Part shown: piece by piece, positions 34,162 through 47,100 of the stretch
How positions within the stretch are numbered: position 1 is the first letter of the stretch
Layout of the letters: each line of letters starts with the position of its first letter
NCBI GenBank assembly: GCA_947488435.1
Contig: CANKZG010000001.1
Span: forward strand, 798,308-862,307
Origin: an uncultured Flavobacteriaceae bacterium
GTDB taxonomy: Bacteria > Bacteroidota > Bacteroidia > Flavobacteriales > Flavobacteriaceae
Direction of reading: 5' to 3'
Length of the DNA stretch: 64,000 bases
Made by a program: the position numbers and the translations under genes
Notes under the pieces: model-generated
The model's input: only the letters and a program-made list of their open reading frames with translations
The model's database searches: none
What the model was told of the DNA's origin: nothing

Positions 34162-35106
34162 CTAATAGGTACACCTACAATTACTGATACCTTGAAAAAT
34201 ATCTACGCCTAGAGTCACTACATGTGTTCCTGTACTAAAACCTAAAATTTCATTTAAAATAACCTGATAAGAGTAAGCAAAATAGAAATTACTCTTTTTG
34301 AATCCTAGAATTGGAGCGATATATAAAGGGTCTCCAATCTGATCATTTAAAAAGCGATACGTTGCTCCAAAATAATAGTAATCTTCAAAATCATACCATC
34401 TAAATTTTAGATTTACATCTGTCACAGAGCGACCATCACTTTCAAAAAGTTGGAAAAAAACAGAAGGCTCTACCTCAATATTACTATTCTTGTTTTGTTT
34501 GTAACGAAAGCCCGTATACAAAAAGTAATTTCTCAGGGTATTGGGTTCGAAAATAGGATTAAAACGAGTCAGGTCTTTATTAAGCAGGTTGGATGCATTT
34601 GCACTAAAGTAAAACTTATCTTTTCGATACAAAAACCCTACATCAAAGTTATGGTTTGATGTAGACCTATCATCCGTAACACTAGGATCAATGGCACTGA
34701 AATTTTCAATCTCTATTCGAAACTGATTAAAATTATAAGAAATACCAAAGGATAAAAATTCATCATCGTAGCGATCTAGGGTTAAATGGTGAGCAAAAGA
34801 AAGGCGCGCACCACGTTGCCTTGTTTGACCATTACTATCATTATAGAATAAAATTCCTATTCCAGATTTTTCTCCGAGCCTAGTATCGGCAACTACAGTT
34901 TGGGTATCTGGAGCCCCCTCAATACCTACCCATTGCGTAAGGCCATTAACGCGAACTTTAATGTGATCGCCAATACCGGCATAGGTAGGAGCCAATAAGA
35001 AAGGATTATCTCCTAAATATTGTGAAAGCTGTGGAATGGTAAGTTCCTGACCTCGAATTAAGAGGCTGCTAAACAGCAGTAATATGGTTAATACTTTATA
35101 ACGCAT
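34162..35106 (-). CDS. sprF: PorP/SprF-family type IX secretion membrane protein
   Basis: The 314-residue outer-membrane protein has a signal peptide (MRYKVLTILLLFSSLLIRGQ) and the PorP/SprF start LTIPQLSQYLGDNPFLLAPTYAG. A barrel follows, with repeated aromatic strands (SFGISYNFNQF, FYFSANASNLLNKD, YFLYTGFRYKQNK, FYFAYSYQVIL). Position directly behind the giant adhesin gene (28 bases) matches sprF of F. johnsoniae, whose product is needed for SprB export and surface display. It is the last gene of the leftward operon. Confidence 0.9.
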   Translation of the reverse strand: MRYKVLTILLLFSSLLIRGQELTIPQLSQYLGDNPFLLAPTYAGIGDHIKVRVNGLTQWVGIEGAPDTQTVVADTRLGEKSGIGILFYNDSNGQTRQRGARLSFAHHLTLDRYDDEFLSFGISYNFNQFRIEIENFSAIDPSVTDDRSTSNHNFDVGFLYRKDKFYFSANASNLLNKDLTRFNPIFEPNTLRNYFLYTGFRYKQNKNSNIEVEPSVFFQLFESDGRSVTDVNLKFRWYDFEDYYYFGATYRFLNDQIGDPLYIAPILGFKKSNFYFAYSYQVILNEILGFSTGTHVVTLGVDIFQGISNCRCTY

Positions 35107-35134
35107 AGCATTGCATTTTTTTGTAGGTTAAGTT

Positions 35135-38100
35135 TTAGCGATACAAGGTGAAGTTTCCAACAAACTCTCTTGTGTCATTTTCTCCGTTTAATTTTATTAC
35201 GTACCAATAATCTCCGGTGGGCAACTCGGAATTATTGTAAAGTCCATCCCATCCTGGGTCATTCGCACCCATTCGATAAACCTCCCTACCATAACGGTCA
35301 AAGATGATAGTTAGTATCTGAGGGAACGCTTCTATATTTTCAGGAATAAAAACATCGTTTTCTCCGTCTCCATTTGGGGTAAAGAAGTTAGGAATTTCAA
35401 TGTCTATAAATTCAATAAAAATATCTGCTGCCACCTCACAACCGTTTTCATCGGTCAAAATTACCGTGTAGGTATCTGTTCTATTTATGATGAAGGTATT
35501 GTCGTCACCGTTATCAACATCTCCAAATCTGAAATTATATACGGGATTTCCGCCGGCTGCAATTGCCGTAATTTCATTGATATTGTTTTGTTGTAACGTT
35601 ATTTGTAAAGGCTCAAAATCTTCTATTTCAAAAGGAATTGTATTGATACAACCATTTGCATGAGTTATGGCAATATAATGCGTGCCTGGAGCCATTGCGC
35701 TGAAACTTGTGGTTAGCACAAAATCTAACGGATCTGTAGAGTTTAATGCATAAAGCACATCGTTTGCTACGGTTTGATCCTCTAATACAATTTCAAGTCT
35801 ATTTGTCGGCGTATCGCCAGAGCATTCATAAATAGGAGTTACAGTTGCATTTAAATTTACCCCTGCTTCTATTTCGGCAATAACGTTGGTTTCACAACCT
35901 TGCGCATCCCTTACAAAAATCACGTAGGTTCCTGCAGCTAAATTGTTGAAATTAGTTTGCCCTGGAACAAAGTCGCCTGGATTATTTGAATTAAATGCTG
36001 TGCTATAAGGAGCTGTTCCTCCAGTAATTGTTATAGCAATAGACCCATCTTCACTACCTGAACATACTTCTGGGAGAATGGTTGTATCCACTGTTATTGC
36101 TAAAGGCTCTGTAATAGTATAGTCCAGCTGTTCAAAACAACCATTTACATCTTGCGCAATTATCGTATAGGTTCCTGGAGCTAAATCAGTAAAGGTATTC
36201 TCTGTATCAAACTGGTTTAAGTTTGGAGAGATAGCATAAATATAACCTCCAGAACCTCCAGCTAAACTAACAGAAATAGACCCATCGTTTGCACCCTGGC
36301 AAGTTATATTGCTAACCGTATCTGTATACGTCAATGGCGTTGGTTCTGTTATTGTTATGATACCAGATGCAGTTTCACAATCCGAACTTGTAACGCGTAC
36401 ATAGTAATCTCCGGCAAACAAGTCTCGGAACTGCCCATCAGTTTGAGGTCCTGCCACTAAATTAGTTAGTGCAGCATCGCTATACAATTCGTAAGAATAA
36501 CTTCCTAGACCACCTGTAGCCTGAGCAAAAATAACAGCTGTATTTTCGGCGTTACAGTTGATTACCGCAGCACTTGTATCTACAGTCACGGTTAATGTTG
36601 GAATAGCATCAATCACCACCTGATTGGATATCATGGAAGCACATCCGTTTGAATCCTGAACGAAATACTGATAAGTTCCCACTGATAGGTTTGTAAACGA
36701 ATGGGTATTTCCACCACTCATAGCTACATAACTACCAGGAGTTCCATCCAAACTATAACGGTAAGGCCCAGTACCTCCGGTAGCAGTTAATGTCAAAGCA
36801 GCATTATTATCTACACAAGTTAACTGTGCTGTTTGCGCTAAAGAAGCCATTACTTCCGTTGGATCACTTATCGTTACAAGAATAGTCTCAACATCACAAC
36901 TTAATCCGTCACTCACTGTAATACTATAGATACCAGCACCAAGATTATTAAACACTGGACTTTGTTGCCCTCCACTTGTGGCAGTAATCGTTGTTCCTGC
37001 ATTATCATAATAATTCAGTTGATATTGGTAAGCACCACTACCACCTAAGATATTCAAAGCAGAAACCGATGCATTGGTGTCTCCAAAACACTGCAATTGG
37101 GTTATAGAGGCTGTAATATCTGCTGTTATGGGAGCAGGTCTCGTAAGACTTGTAGTACCAACGTATACACAACCATTATCGTCTGTTACTGTTGCAGTAA
37201 AACTTCCTTCAGAAAGACCACTAAAAACAAAAGCGGTAACATCGTCTTGTGTATAGGTTTGTCCTGTAGTTGTATTGGTTAATACAATATCGTAAGGAGC
37301 ATATCCTCCAACTGGGTCGACTAAAATTTCACCCTGATCATTGGTACAGGTTACGTTTGCAGAAGGAACCGGATCAGCAACTAATGCTGCATCAGGAGAT
37401 AGGATTGTAATGCTATTTGAATCATCGGTACAGAAAGTACTAGAAGGATCTGATTCTGTTACTCGAACCGAATAATTACCTCCAGAAAGCCCGTTAATGA
37501 TAAATGGATTTGCACTGGTGTTTGCGGTTCCTGCAATTGCAGTTGCATTTCCAGCACTGTCAAGAACTACATAATCATAATTTCCAGTATATCCATTAAC
37601 GGTTACCTCTAGAGCTCCGTTAGTATCATTAAAACAAGTTACCGCTGCAGTTGGGTTGGCAACAACCTCAATAAGATCATAGGGAGCAACCTCATAAGGA
37701 AGCGTGTCTACATAACATCCTGTTGTAGTATCTGTAACTCTAATTGTATAGGTTCCGGTAGCCAAAAGATCAAATGTTGCTGAAGTTCCAGTTGGCGTCC
37801 CAGTAAGAATGCCATTGGGGTTTCCTATAGGCAACAATTCATATGTATACGTATTCGCAGGATTACCATTGTCTGAAATTGAGACTAGAATTTCCTCTTG
37901 ATTAGTAAGACAATTAATTGCTGCGGTTTGCGAAACGGTTGCGGTAAAATTATTTAGAGGCTGAAGGACAACATTAGTAGTTGTGCTGCAGTTGTTCGCG
38001 TCTCGAACATAAACCGTAATATTTTGTACACTTCCAGTATCAACGATATCAATGATATTAGAAGTTTGGAAATTCGTATTATCTATACTATACAAATACG

Positions 38101-41100
38101 GCCCTGTTCCTGATAATACACCTGGAGTTGTAGCACCGTCTTCCACAGTTATTGTTAACTGCGCAGTATTTGTTGTGTTATCTGGCGCACAGTTAAATGC
38201 AGTTGCCGCAGCAGTTATAGCCAACGCAGTTGGTTCGGCTATTGTGATAACTTCGGTAGCGGAGCATCCTCTGGCAGAAACAGCTTCTACAGTATAGTTT
38301 CCAGCGGTTAAGCCAGCAAATATAGCACTGTTTTGAGGACCCGTAATTAAGGTGGTTCCTGCAGCATCGTATAGATTATAAGTGTATACTGGATTATCAT
38401 TTACACCATTAGATGTTGGCGTTAAAACAATGCTTACACTTCCGTCACTACCAGCATTACAGGAGACATCTTCCACAATGTGAGTTCCAAGGGTTACAGG
38501 AGTAGGATTATCCAGTATTGCTGTAATTTGCTTTAGACAAATTGGATTTGTGGTATCTAGATCCTGCACTTCAAAGGTATAAGTTCCTGCTTGTGATAAA
38601 CCTGTAAACACACCGGTTGTATTTGTTGCTGTTGTTGTTCCATCAGGGAAGGTTACAGAAAAATCCAAATTAGAAGAACCTCCGTTAGCAGTAATAGTTA
38701 TTTCCCCATCTGGTGTAGCTGTACAATCAATCGGTTTAACAATTGTAGCAGAAAGGTTTATTTCTTCGAATAGTATTTCCGCTGCTGTAATAAAGCTACA
38801 TGAGAATTGATCCGTTACTTCTACAGTATATGTTCCGGCACCTAAACCAGTAAACAAAGGAGAGGTTTGTTGCGCTCCAAATGGTGTTCCATTTCTAAAT
38901 AGCTGATAGCTATAGTTACTATTTTGTCCCCCTGTAGTTCCTACAACTTCTAATTCTCCTTGAAGGTTAGTACAGTTTTCCTGATTAACCTGAAGTGTTG
39001 CAGTAATCGGAGTTGGATCGGCTAATACAATTCCGTTTTGAATCATTTCAGAACATCCGTTTGCATCTAAAACCCAAGCTTCATATGTTCCTGGAGCAAG
39101 AAGATCAAATCTAGGGTTCGAAACATAGTCGCCTACACCAGCAGGAGCCGAAGTGCCTACGAAATAGGAATATCCACCCCATCCACCAGCAACATTGGTG
39201 ATTTCTATAACACCGTCATTTCCAATACAGGTAATAGGACTAACATTTGTCGTTCCCGTTATCGGTGCCGATGGTGCTGAGATTGTAAATGCTTGCGTAT
39301 TGGTACATTGTGGGAAGTTATTTTGTATGACTTCTACAATATAATCGCCACCAAATAATGGTATTGCACCAGTTGGTCCATTAGTAGGACTAGTACCATT
39401 TCTTACTAAAGTATCATCAGTTAAATCCACAGGAGTACCATTTGTATCCCAAATGATCCAATTGAATGGTCCAGAATAGGTAGCATCTGTAATGGATAAG
39501 GTGATTTCTCCGGTTTCTGTACCAAAACATACTACGTCATTAAGTGTATTTACAACAATGTCAAAAGTGTTTGGTTCAGAAATTGTATGTGAAGTTGAAA
39601 TAACACAGCCTGTGGCTATATTTCGTATTTCAAAATTATGTGTCCCAACTGGTAAATCGTTGAACATATTAGAAGCTTGAAAAGTGCCTCCTGGTAATAT
39701 TCTGAAGTCATAATTAGCAGGGTTTGCTGTAAAGTTGGTAATTGCACTTACAGCATCGATAGTAATGTCTTCTCCTGCATTTGAACAAGAGATAGGATCA
39801 ACAATTGCTACAGAAGCCGATTGCAACTCATCGAACGGATTGATGAATGCCGTTGTTGAGCCAATACAACCGTTAGAATCATATACGTTTATAATATAAG
39901 ACCCACCCAAAATATTGGTTTCCGTATAAATTTCGTTAGCACCATCCTGAACAACTACATCATCTGCTGTGGTGGCTGTACCTTGATCGTTAACAAACTC
40001 ATAGCGCGTATAAACTCCGCTGCCACCAGATAAACCTGAAGCGTTTATTGTTATGGTTGCATTATCTTGATTATTACCAACAGAACAGCCAAATTCAGCC
40101 ACTGTAGATGGTGGAACAACAATAGGATCTGGTTCTACGATAGTTTGTGTTATGGTTGAGGTACATCCATTAATACTGGTACCTGTAATCGTGTAAGTGA
40201 TGCCAGCAGCACTTCCCGGAAGCCCAGTAAACGTAGCGGTTGTAGCAGTGGTTGAAGAAGGCGCGTATGGTACCGTTAAAGACCCTCCTGAAGCTAGAGT
40301 GATTTCAAAAGTATATGGCGTAAGACCACTATCTAGAGCACTAACCGTAATACTACCATCGTCGGCACCATTACAACTTACGTCAGTAAATGCATCAACA
40401 TTTAGTGCTGGATCAATAGGATCAATTAAATTCTGAGTGATCGTTTTTGAACAACTATGTCCGACAGTTTGATCTGTAATAGTAAAAGTATAGAGCCCAA
40501 CCTGTGTTAAACCTGTAAAAACACCTGTAGTATTAGTGGCTGTTGTGGTTCCATCAGGGAAGGTGACATCATAGTCAAAACTTCCAGAACCACCAGATTG
40601 GGTTATGGTTATTTCACCCCCAGGATTTATAGTACAATCGATGGCTTTAACGATAGTAGCGACAGGATCAATTTCTTCAAATAAAACTATGGTATTACTA
40701 ATGCTCGTACAGTTTATTTGATCGTTGACCACCACTTGGTATTGCCCCTCTCCAAGACCACTAAATGAAGTTGTGGATTGTGAGGCGCCTAGATTTACAA
40801 ATGTAGACCCATTAAAGCGTTGTAATTGATACGTATAATTGCTTCCTTGACCACCAGCAATGGCTGTTACATCAATAATACCATCCAAACCATTACAGTT
40901 AGGAGTAGTAATAGCTATAGTTGCAGTGATAGGAGTTGGATCAACCAAAGTAACATTGGAAAGCTGCTCTTGACACCCATTTTGATCTGCTATCCACACT
41001 TGATATGTGGTGCCCGGAGCTCCTCCACCAGATAGTGCAGCGAACAATGGAGATGTTTGATAGCTTGCGGGAAATACTGGTGCTGGGTCTGAAACAGGTG

Positions 41101-44100
41101 CCACAAAATAAGTGTACCCACCAAATCCACCAAGCGCGTTGGTAATTTCTATAACCCCATCATTTAGTAAACAAGAAACCTGAGTTATATTGGTACTGGC
41201 CGTGATAGCATCACTTGGTCCAGCAATATTAAAGAAAACTTCATTCGGGCATGTAGGCACCGCATCTTGGACAACAGCTACACGATATTCCCCCATAGGT
41301 AAATTCGTAGTAAGTGTTGCGGAAGTTCCTGTTGCAACAGCTAAACCATCATCTGCAGGATTTGTTGGTGTCCCTTGCGTGTTAAACACTTCCCAACTAT
41401 ATGTTCCACTATAACCTCCAATAGGGTCACTAAAGGTAAAAGTTACAGAACCATCATCTCCAAAGCAGACCACGTCCGTTGTTGCTGTAGCAATTTCGAA
41501 AGTGTTAGGGTCTTCTATTTCAAAGGTTGTTTGTACAAAACACCCCGTATCATTATTCGTAATAGTAGCCACATAATTTCCAATTCCAAGCCCCACAAAA
41601 CTGTCAGAAGCTTGATTAAGAATACTGTAAGCGTTATCTGTTCCTTCAACCGAATATAATAGGTTTGGTGTCGCCGCGATCGGATTTACTGTAACACCTA
41701 GTTGCACTTCTGCATCATTTCCAGGAGTACAAGTTAAATCTTGAGTAATTGTTACCGTAGGAGTACTAATGGCTACAAAAGGAGTAATTGTTGCTGTTGT
41801 AGATCCCACACAACCATTAGAGTCGTATGCATTAATAATATAAGTACCACCGTTGGTATTTGTTTCAATATATATAGTATTTGGACCGTCTTGCACGACA
41901 ACATCATCTGCAATTGTGGCTGTACCCTGATCATTAATAAACTCGTAGCGTACATAGCTTAATGAACCTCCTGTAACACTGGCAATTTCTATTTGCGCAT
42001 TGCTTGGTATATTCCCTGGTGAAGCACACAGAAATTCAACAATAGGATTTAAGGTAACAGTTAATGGGGCAGGCTCACCAATTACAATACCATTAATATC
42101 GGTAAAACAACTGTTTGAGCCGGTACCTCTAACACTATATGTTCCAGCAGGCACATTTTCAAAGGTATCACCATTTAGAACAACACCTGCAGGCATAGGA
42201 CTTAAAACATAGGTTAATGGCACCAATCCGTTATCTACTTCTGCTAAGGTAATGGTGCCGTCATTGGCTCCATTACAGCTTACGTCAGTAAAAGTATGCG
42301 TAAATACTGGAGCAATTGCGGCAGGTACATCAATAGTAAATACACGACTACAATTTGGAGTTGCCGTTGCATTGTCATATACTGTTATGTTGTAAGTTTC
42401 AACTGTTGTAGTGGTAAAAACAAAAGGATTTGTTGGTAATGCTGTTCTTGAAACAACCGTTCCGGTTCCATCCGTAATTTCATAATCATAATTTCCAGAG
42501 CCATCTGTTACATTTATCGTGATTTCGGCATCTGGAGAAACGGTACAATCGATTAGTTTTGTTAGCGTAACCTCAGCTTGTAATATGGGCTGAACAGTTA
42601 CTGATGTTGTTGCTGAACAACCATTGCTGTCTATTATGGAGATATTGTATGTTCCAGAAGTAACATTAGTGAAAACACCTCCGTTATCAACATAATTAAC
42701 CCCTCCATCTATTGAATAAAGAATTTGAGCGGCTGTGCTCGATGCATTAACTGTTACTGTATTAGGCACAGCACAATTTGCAACATCAATACTATCGATT
42801 GTTGGATTAGGTGATAGATTTAAATTAACACTACCTAGATTAGCCGAACAACCAAATTGATCTTCAATAGTGACAGTATAAGATCCTGCTGGAGAGTTGG
42901 AAGGAATTTCTACCGGGTTATCTGGCGTTCCTGTAATTGTAGTGAAACCAACAGGACCCGTTACGGTATAGGTAAAATTACCACCACCACCAGCTATATT
43001 CTCAATGGCTATTAAACCAGGAGCATTACAACGGATATCTTCAATCACGTTGAGGTTTGCAGTGATAGGATCTAATTCTTCTAAGATTACATTTTCACTA
43101 CCAATAACACAATTGTTAGGTGCGGCACCTTGGATTTGAATAAAATATTCTCCTGCAGCTAAACCAGTCAAAGGCGCGATAGGAGTATTTAACACATCTC
43201 CTGAAGTAAAACCTATTACGGATCCATTATTAATGGCCACAGGATTGCTAACTTCGAATAATTCCCAACTAAACATACCGCCAAGCTCTCCTGGAGTATC
43301 TTCAGTAATTGTAAATGCTATTTGACCATCATTTGCGCCAGCACATGAGGGCTCTGGCACTCCTACAATTGTAATTGGAGGTGGAGCAATATTATTTACA
43401 TTTACGTTACTCTGACGCACACAACCTGCGGAATCTCTAACATAAAAAATGTAGGTTCTACCAGGCACTAACCCTGTAAATACATGCGGTACTCCAACAC
43501 CTAATGGTGTCGTCCATGCCGCCGTTGCAGGATTGAAATTTGCAGGGTCTTCAGAATAAGTGTACTCATAATCAGGAACACCTTCGGAACCCAAAACTGT
43601 AACCTGTAAATCATTACAATCTACAACAATAGCAGAAATGGTTATATCTAAATCATCAAGAGGAAATGGTATTATAAATCGAGGTAAATCTGTTTGGCAA
43701 ATGGTATTTCCTGAACCATCTACAGTCCGTAATGATGGAAAAACGCTAGTTCCTGAAAGGAAACCTGTTAAAACATCGGTTACCCCTGGATTACTATTGT
43801 CACCAATCCATGTTAATCCACCATCCGCACTAAATTCTATGGTGCCTAAGGTTGTTGGATAATTTGAGAACTGGAATCCATAATCGTTAGGGTCTACACT
43901 TGTACATGATGCTGGTAAAACACCAGAAATATCTGCAGTAAGTTCATCAGGATTATTAATGGTAACAGGGGTGTCAGTTACAACACATCCATTTACATCG
44001 GTCACATTTATGGTATAATCTCCTGGAGAAAGATTAAAAAATGTTGATGTTGTATTTATTACATTAGTATTTGTTTGATCAGAAGCTCCTCCGTTATCGA

Positions 44101-47100
44101 GATCAATAATTTGAATCGTAAAAGGACTGATACCTGAAGTGATGTCTACTTCAATAGAACCCACACCATCAAAACATACAGGATCTGTAGGTGTTGTCGT
44201 ATATACAATTGGTGTTGCCGCATTTACGGTTACAGTTTCTACATATTGACAAAATGTACCTGTAGAAGCCTGATCCCTTACATAAACATCATAAACGCCA
44301 TGATTTCCTGTAGTTACTGTAAAGCTATTGCTTGACGTAAACAATCCACTAGGACTTGTGGTTGTGGGTACGAAGGCATATTCAAAATCCCCATCTCCAC
44401 CGAATGCGGTTACATCAATTGAACCGTCTGCACAAGAACTAATATCTGTAACACTTATGGTGGCAGTAACAGCAGGTTCAATAACAATCGTTTGTTGAAC
44501 TGCAGCACAACCAAAACCATCACGAACATCAATAGTATAGGTGCCTTCTGTAAGGTCCGTAAAGGTATATATTGTAGGATCTCCTACCATTGCTGGTGGT
44601 GTTGGAGTAATAAAAGGCGCTCCATTTAAGCTCACTTGAAAATTTCCATTACCTGGCGATGCCGGAATCGTAATGGCAATTGTAGCATCATTTGCTCCAG
44701 AATAGCATGCTGTTGGAACAGCGGTAAAAGTAGGAACAGTTGGTGCTAGTATCGTAATAACTGCATCAATAGGGTCAATACATCCATTATTATCTCTAAC
44801 CCTAACAATGTAGTCTCCAGCTGGAATATTTGGAAATATGGTATTAGAGCCGTTGGTTGTAAAATCAAAACCTGCAATTATAGCGCCTAAATTATCTTCT
44901 AGTTGATATTCATAATTTGGTGTGCCTCCTGAAGCAGAAGCGGTAATTGTTGCACCAGTATTATTACAAGTAAATTCTGTTGTAATATCAGCATCAGCAA
45001 TAAGAGCAGTTGGCTGTAAAAGTGTTCGATCTAGCGTTATGGCGCAGTTGGCCGTATCTCTTATATCACGAACCACAATGGTGTAAGCTTGTGCCGTTAA
45101 TGTTGAAATAGTGACTGGAGAAACCGTTGAGGTTATAAAACTACCTCCGTTTACACTATACTCAAAACCACCAGTATCGAAATTTTCTGCAGCAATGGTG
45201 ATATCGCCGTCATTAAGGCCGGCACAACTAATATCGTTAAACCCAGCAATAGTGGCATTGAATCTGTTTCCATTATCGATAATCACTGTGGTATCAACCG
45301 TGCATCCACTGCCGTAGTCCACTGTAATCGTGTGTGTTCCAACAGGAACATTTGTAAATAGATTTGCATTCGCTCCTGTTTGTCCAGGAAGAACACCATC
45401 TAAGACATAGGAATAAGAAGCATCAAACGGAGCTATGGTAATATCTCCACTTCCATCACAGTTATAGCTCACGGTATCTGTTAAAGTAGGTGCTGTTGGC
45501 AATGGAGCAATTATTACATCTGTAAGTGTAGTAAAGCAGGTAGGAGCATTTGTATCTCTTACATCTATTGTATAGGTACCGTCAATTAAATCTGTATACG
45601 TAATTCCTGATGTGGTTGAAGCAGACCAGGCTCCTCCGTTTAGACGATATTGATAATCTCCTGAACCCCCGCTGGTAGCAGTAATATTACCAACTGTAAT
45701 TTCACCAAGTTGCAAGCAAGTATAGGCCTGAGTAATTGAAGCCTCTGCATTAAGTGCAGTCGGTTCGGTAATAGTAAAAGGCAAAGACACATCACAACCG
45801 TTGGCATCTCTAACACGTACAACATAGTTCGCAGATGCAGAAAGGTTTGAGAAAGAATTACCAGTTTGATAAGGTGTTAGTACACTCGGGGAATTATCTT
45901 CTAATTGATATTCGTAAGGTGCGGTGCCTCCGGTAATTGCAACTGAGATTGCTCCAGTAGATTCACCATTACATAGCACCTGTGTTATGGTTGGTGTTAT
46001 TACAATAGGGCTATCTTGAGAAATGTTGAGATCAAAAGAAGCTTCACAAAACTCTGGGTTACCTCCTCCATCTCTTGTACCATTATTATCTCTTACATAA
46101 ACATCATAATCTCCAGCACCTGTAACAGTAATTAGATTGGAAGCGTTAAAATCAGAATCAGAAACCGTTGCTCCGTCTGTAACTATGGCATAAATGAAAA
46201 GACCATCACCGCCAGCTGCGCTTATGGTGACATCAGAATCCGTGCCACAGGCAGTAATGTTAGCTGCGGTTGCTGTTATTGTCAATTCGGGGTTAATGGT
46301 AATGGTTTGCTGTGTAGCGGGGCAGCCAAAACCATCTCTAACATCAATAGTATAAGTTCCCGCTCCTAGATTTGTAAATGTAAAAGAGGTATCGGTGGCA
46401 GGGCTTGGTGTTACAAATGGCGCACCATTTAAACTGAATAAGAACCCGCCGTTACCTGGTATTGAAGTTACATCTACTTGTATTGTTGCGTCATTTGCTC
46501 CAGAATAGCATTCAGTTGATGTTATCGTAAATGTAGGAGGGTTTGGCACGGCAATAGAAATAGCAGTATCAATAGGGTCTTCACAAAGGTTGTTATCTCT
46601 TGCCCTTACAATATAGTCACCTGCTGGAACATTTATAAATGTAGTCCCCGCCTGATAAGGAGTAATAATTGTGCCAGCGGTATTTTCAAGTTGGTACTGG
46701 TATGAAGGTACTCCACCAATAGCACTTGCAGTAATCGTTGCGCCTGTATTATTACATGTTAAAACGTCAGAAACACTTGCCGATGCTACTACAGCATCAG
46801 GTTGTGATATGGTTTGATTTAATGAAGTTGCACAACTCGTGTCTGCTACTCTACGAATTAAAATTGTTTGTGCTCCTAACCCTAAAACAGCTGGAGTAGT
46901 TACTGGAGAAATGGTTGAAGTTGTATAAGTAGATCCACCATCCAGAGAATATTCAAAACCAGTTGCGGCATCGAAGTTTTCAACTTCAAAAGTAATAGCA
47001 CCATCTGAAAGACCATTACAGCTAATATCTGTAAAAGAAATAATGTTAGCTGCAAAAGCGTTACCAGGTTCTACCACCGCAGTTATATCCCTACTAGAGG

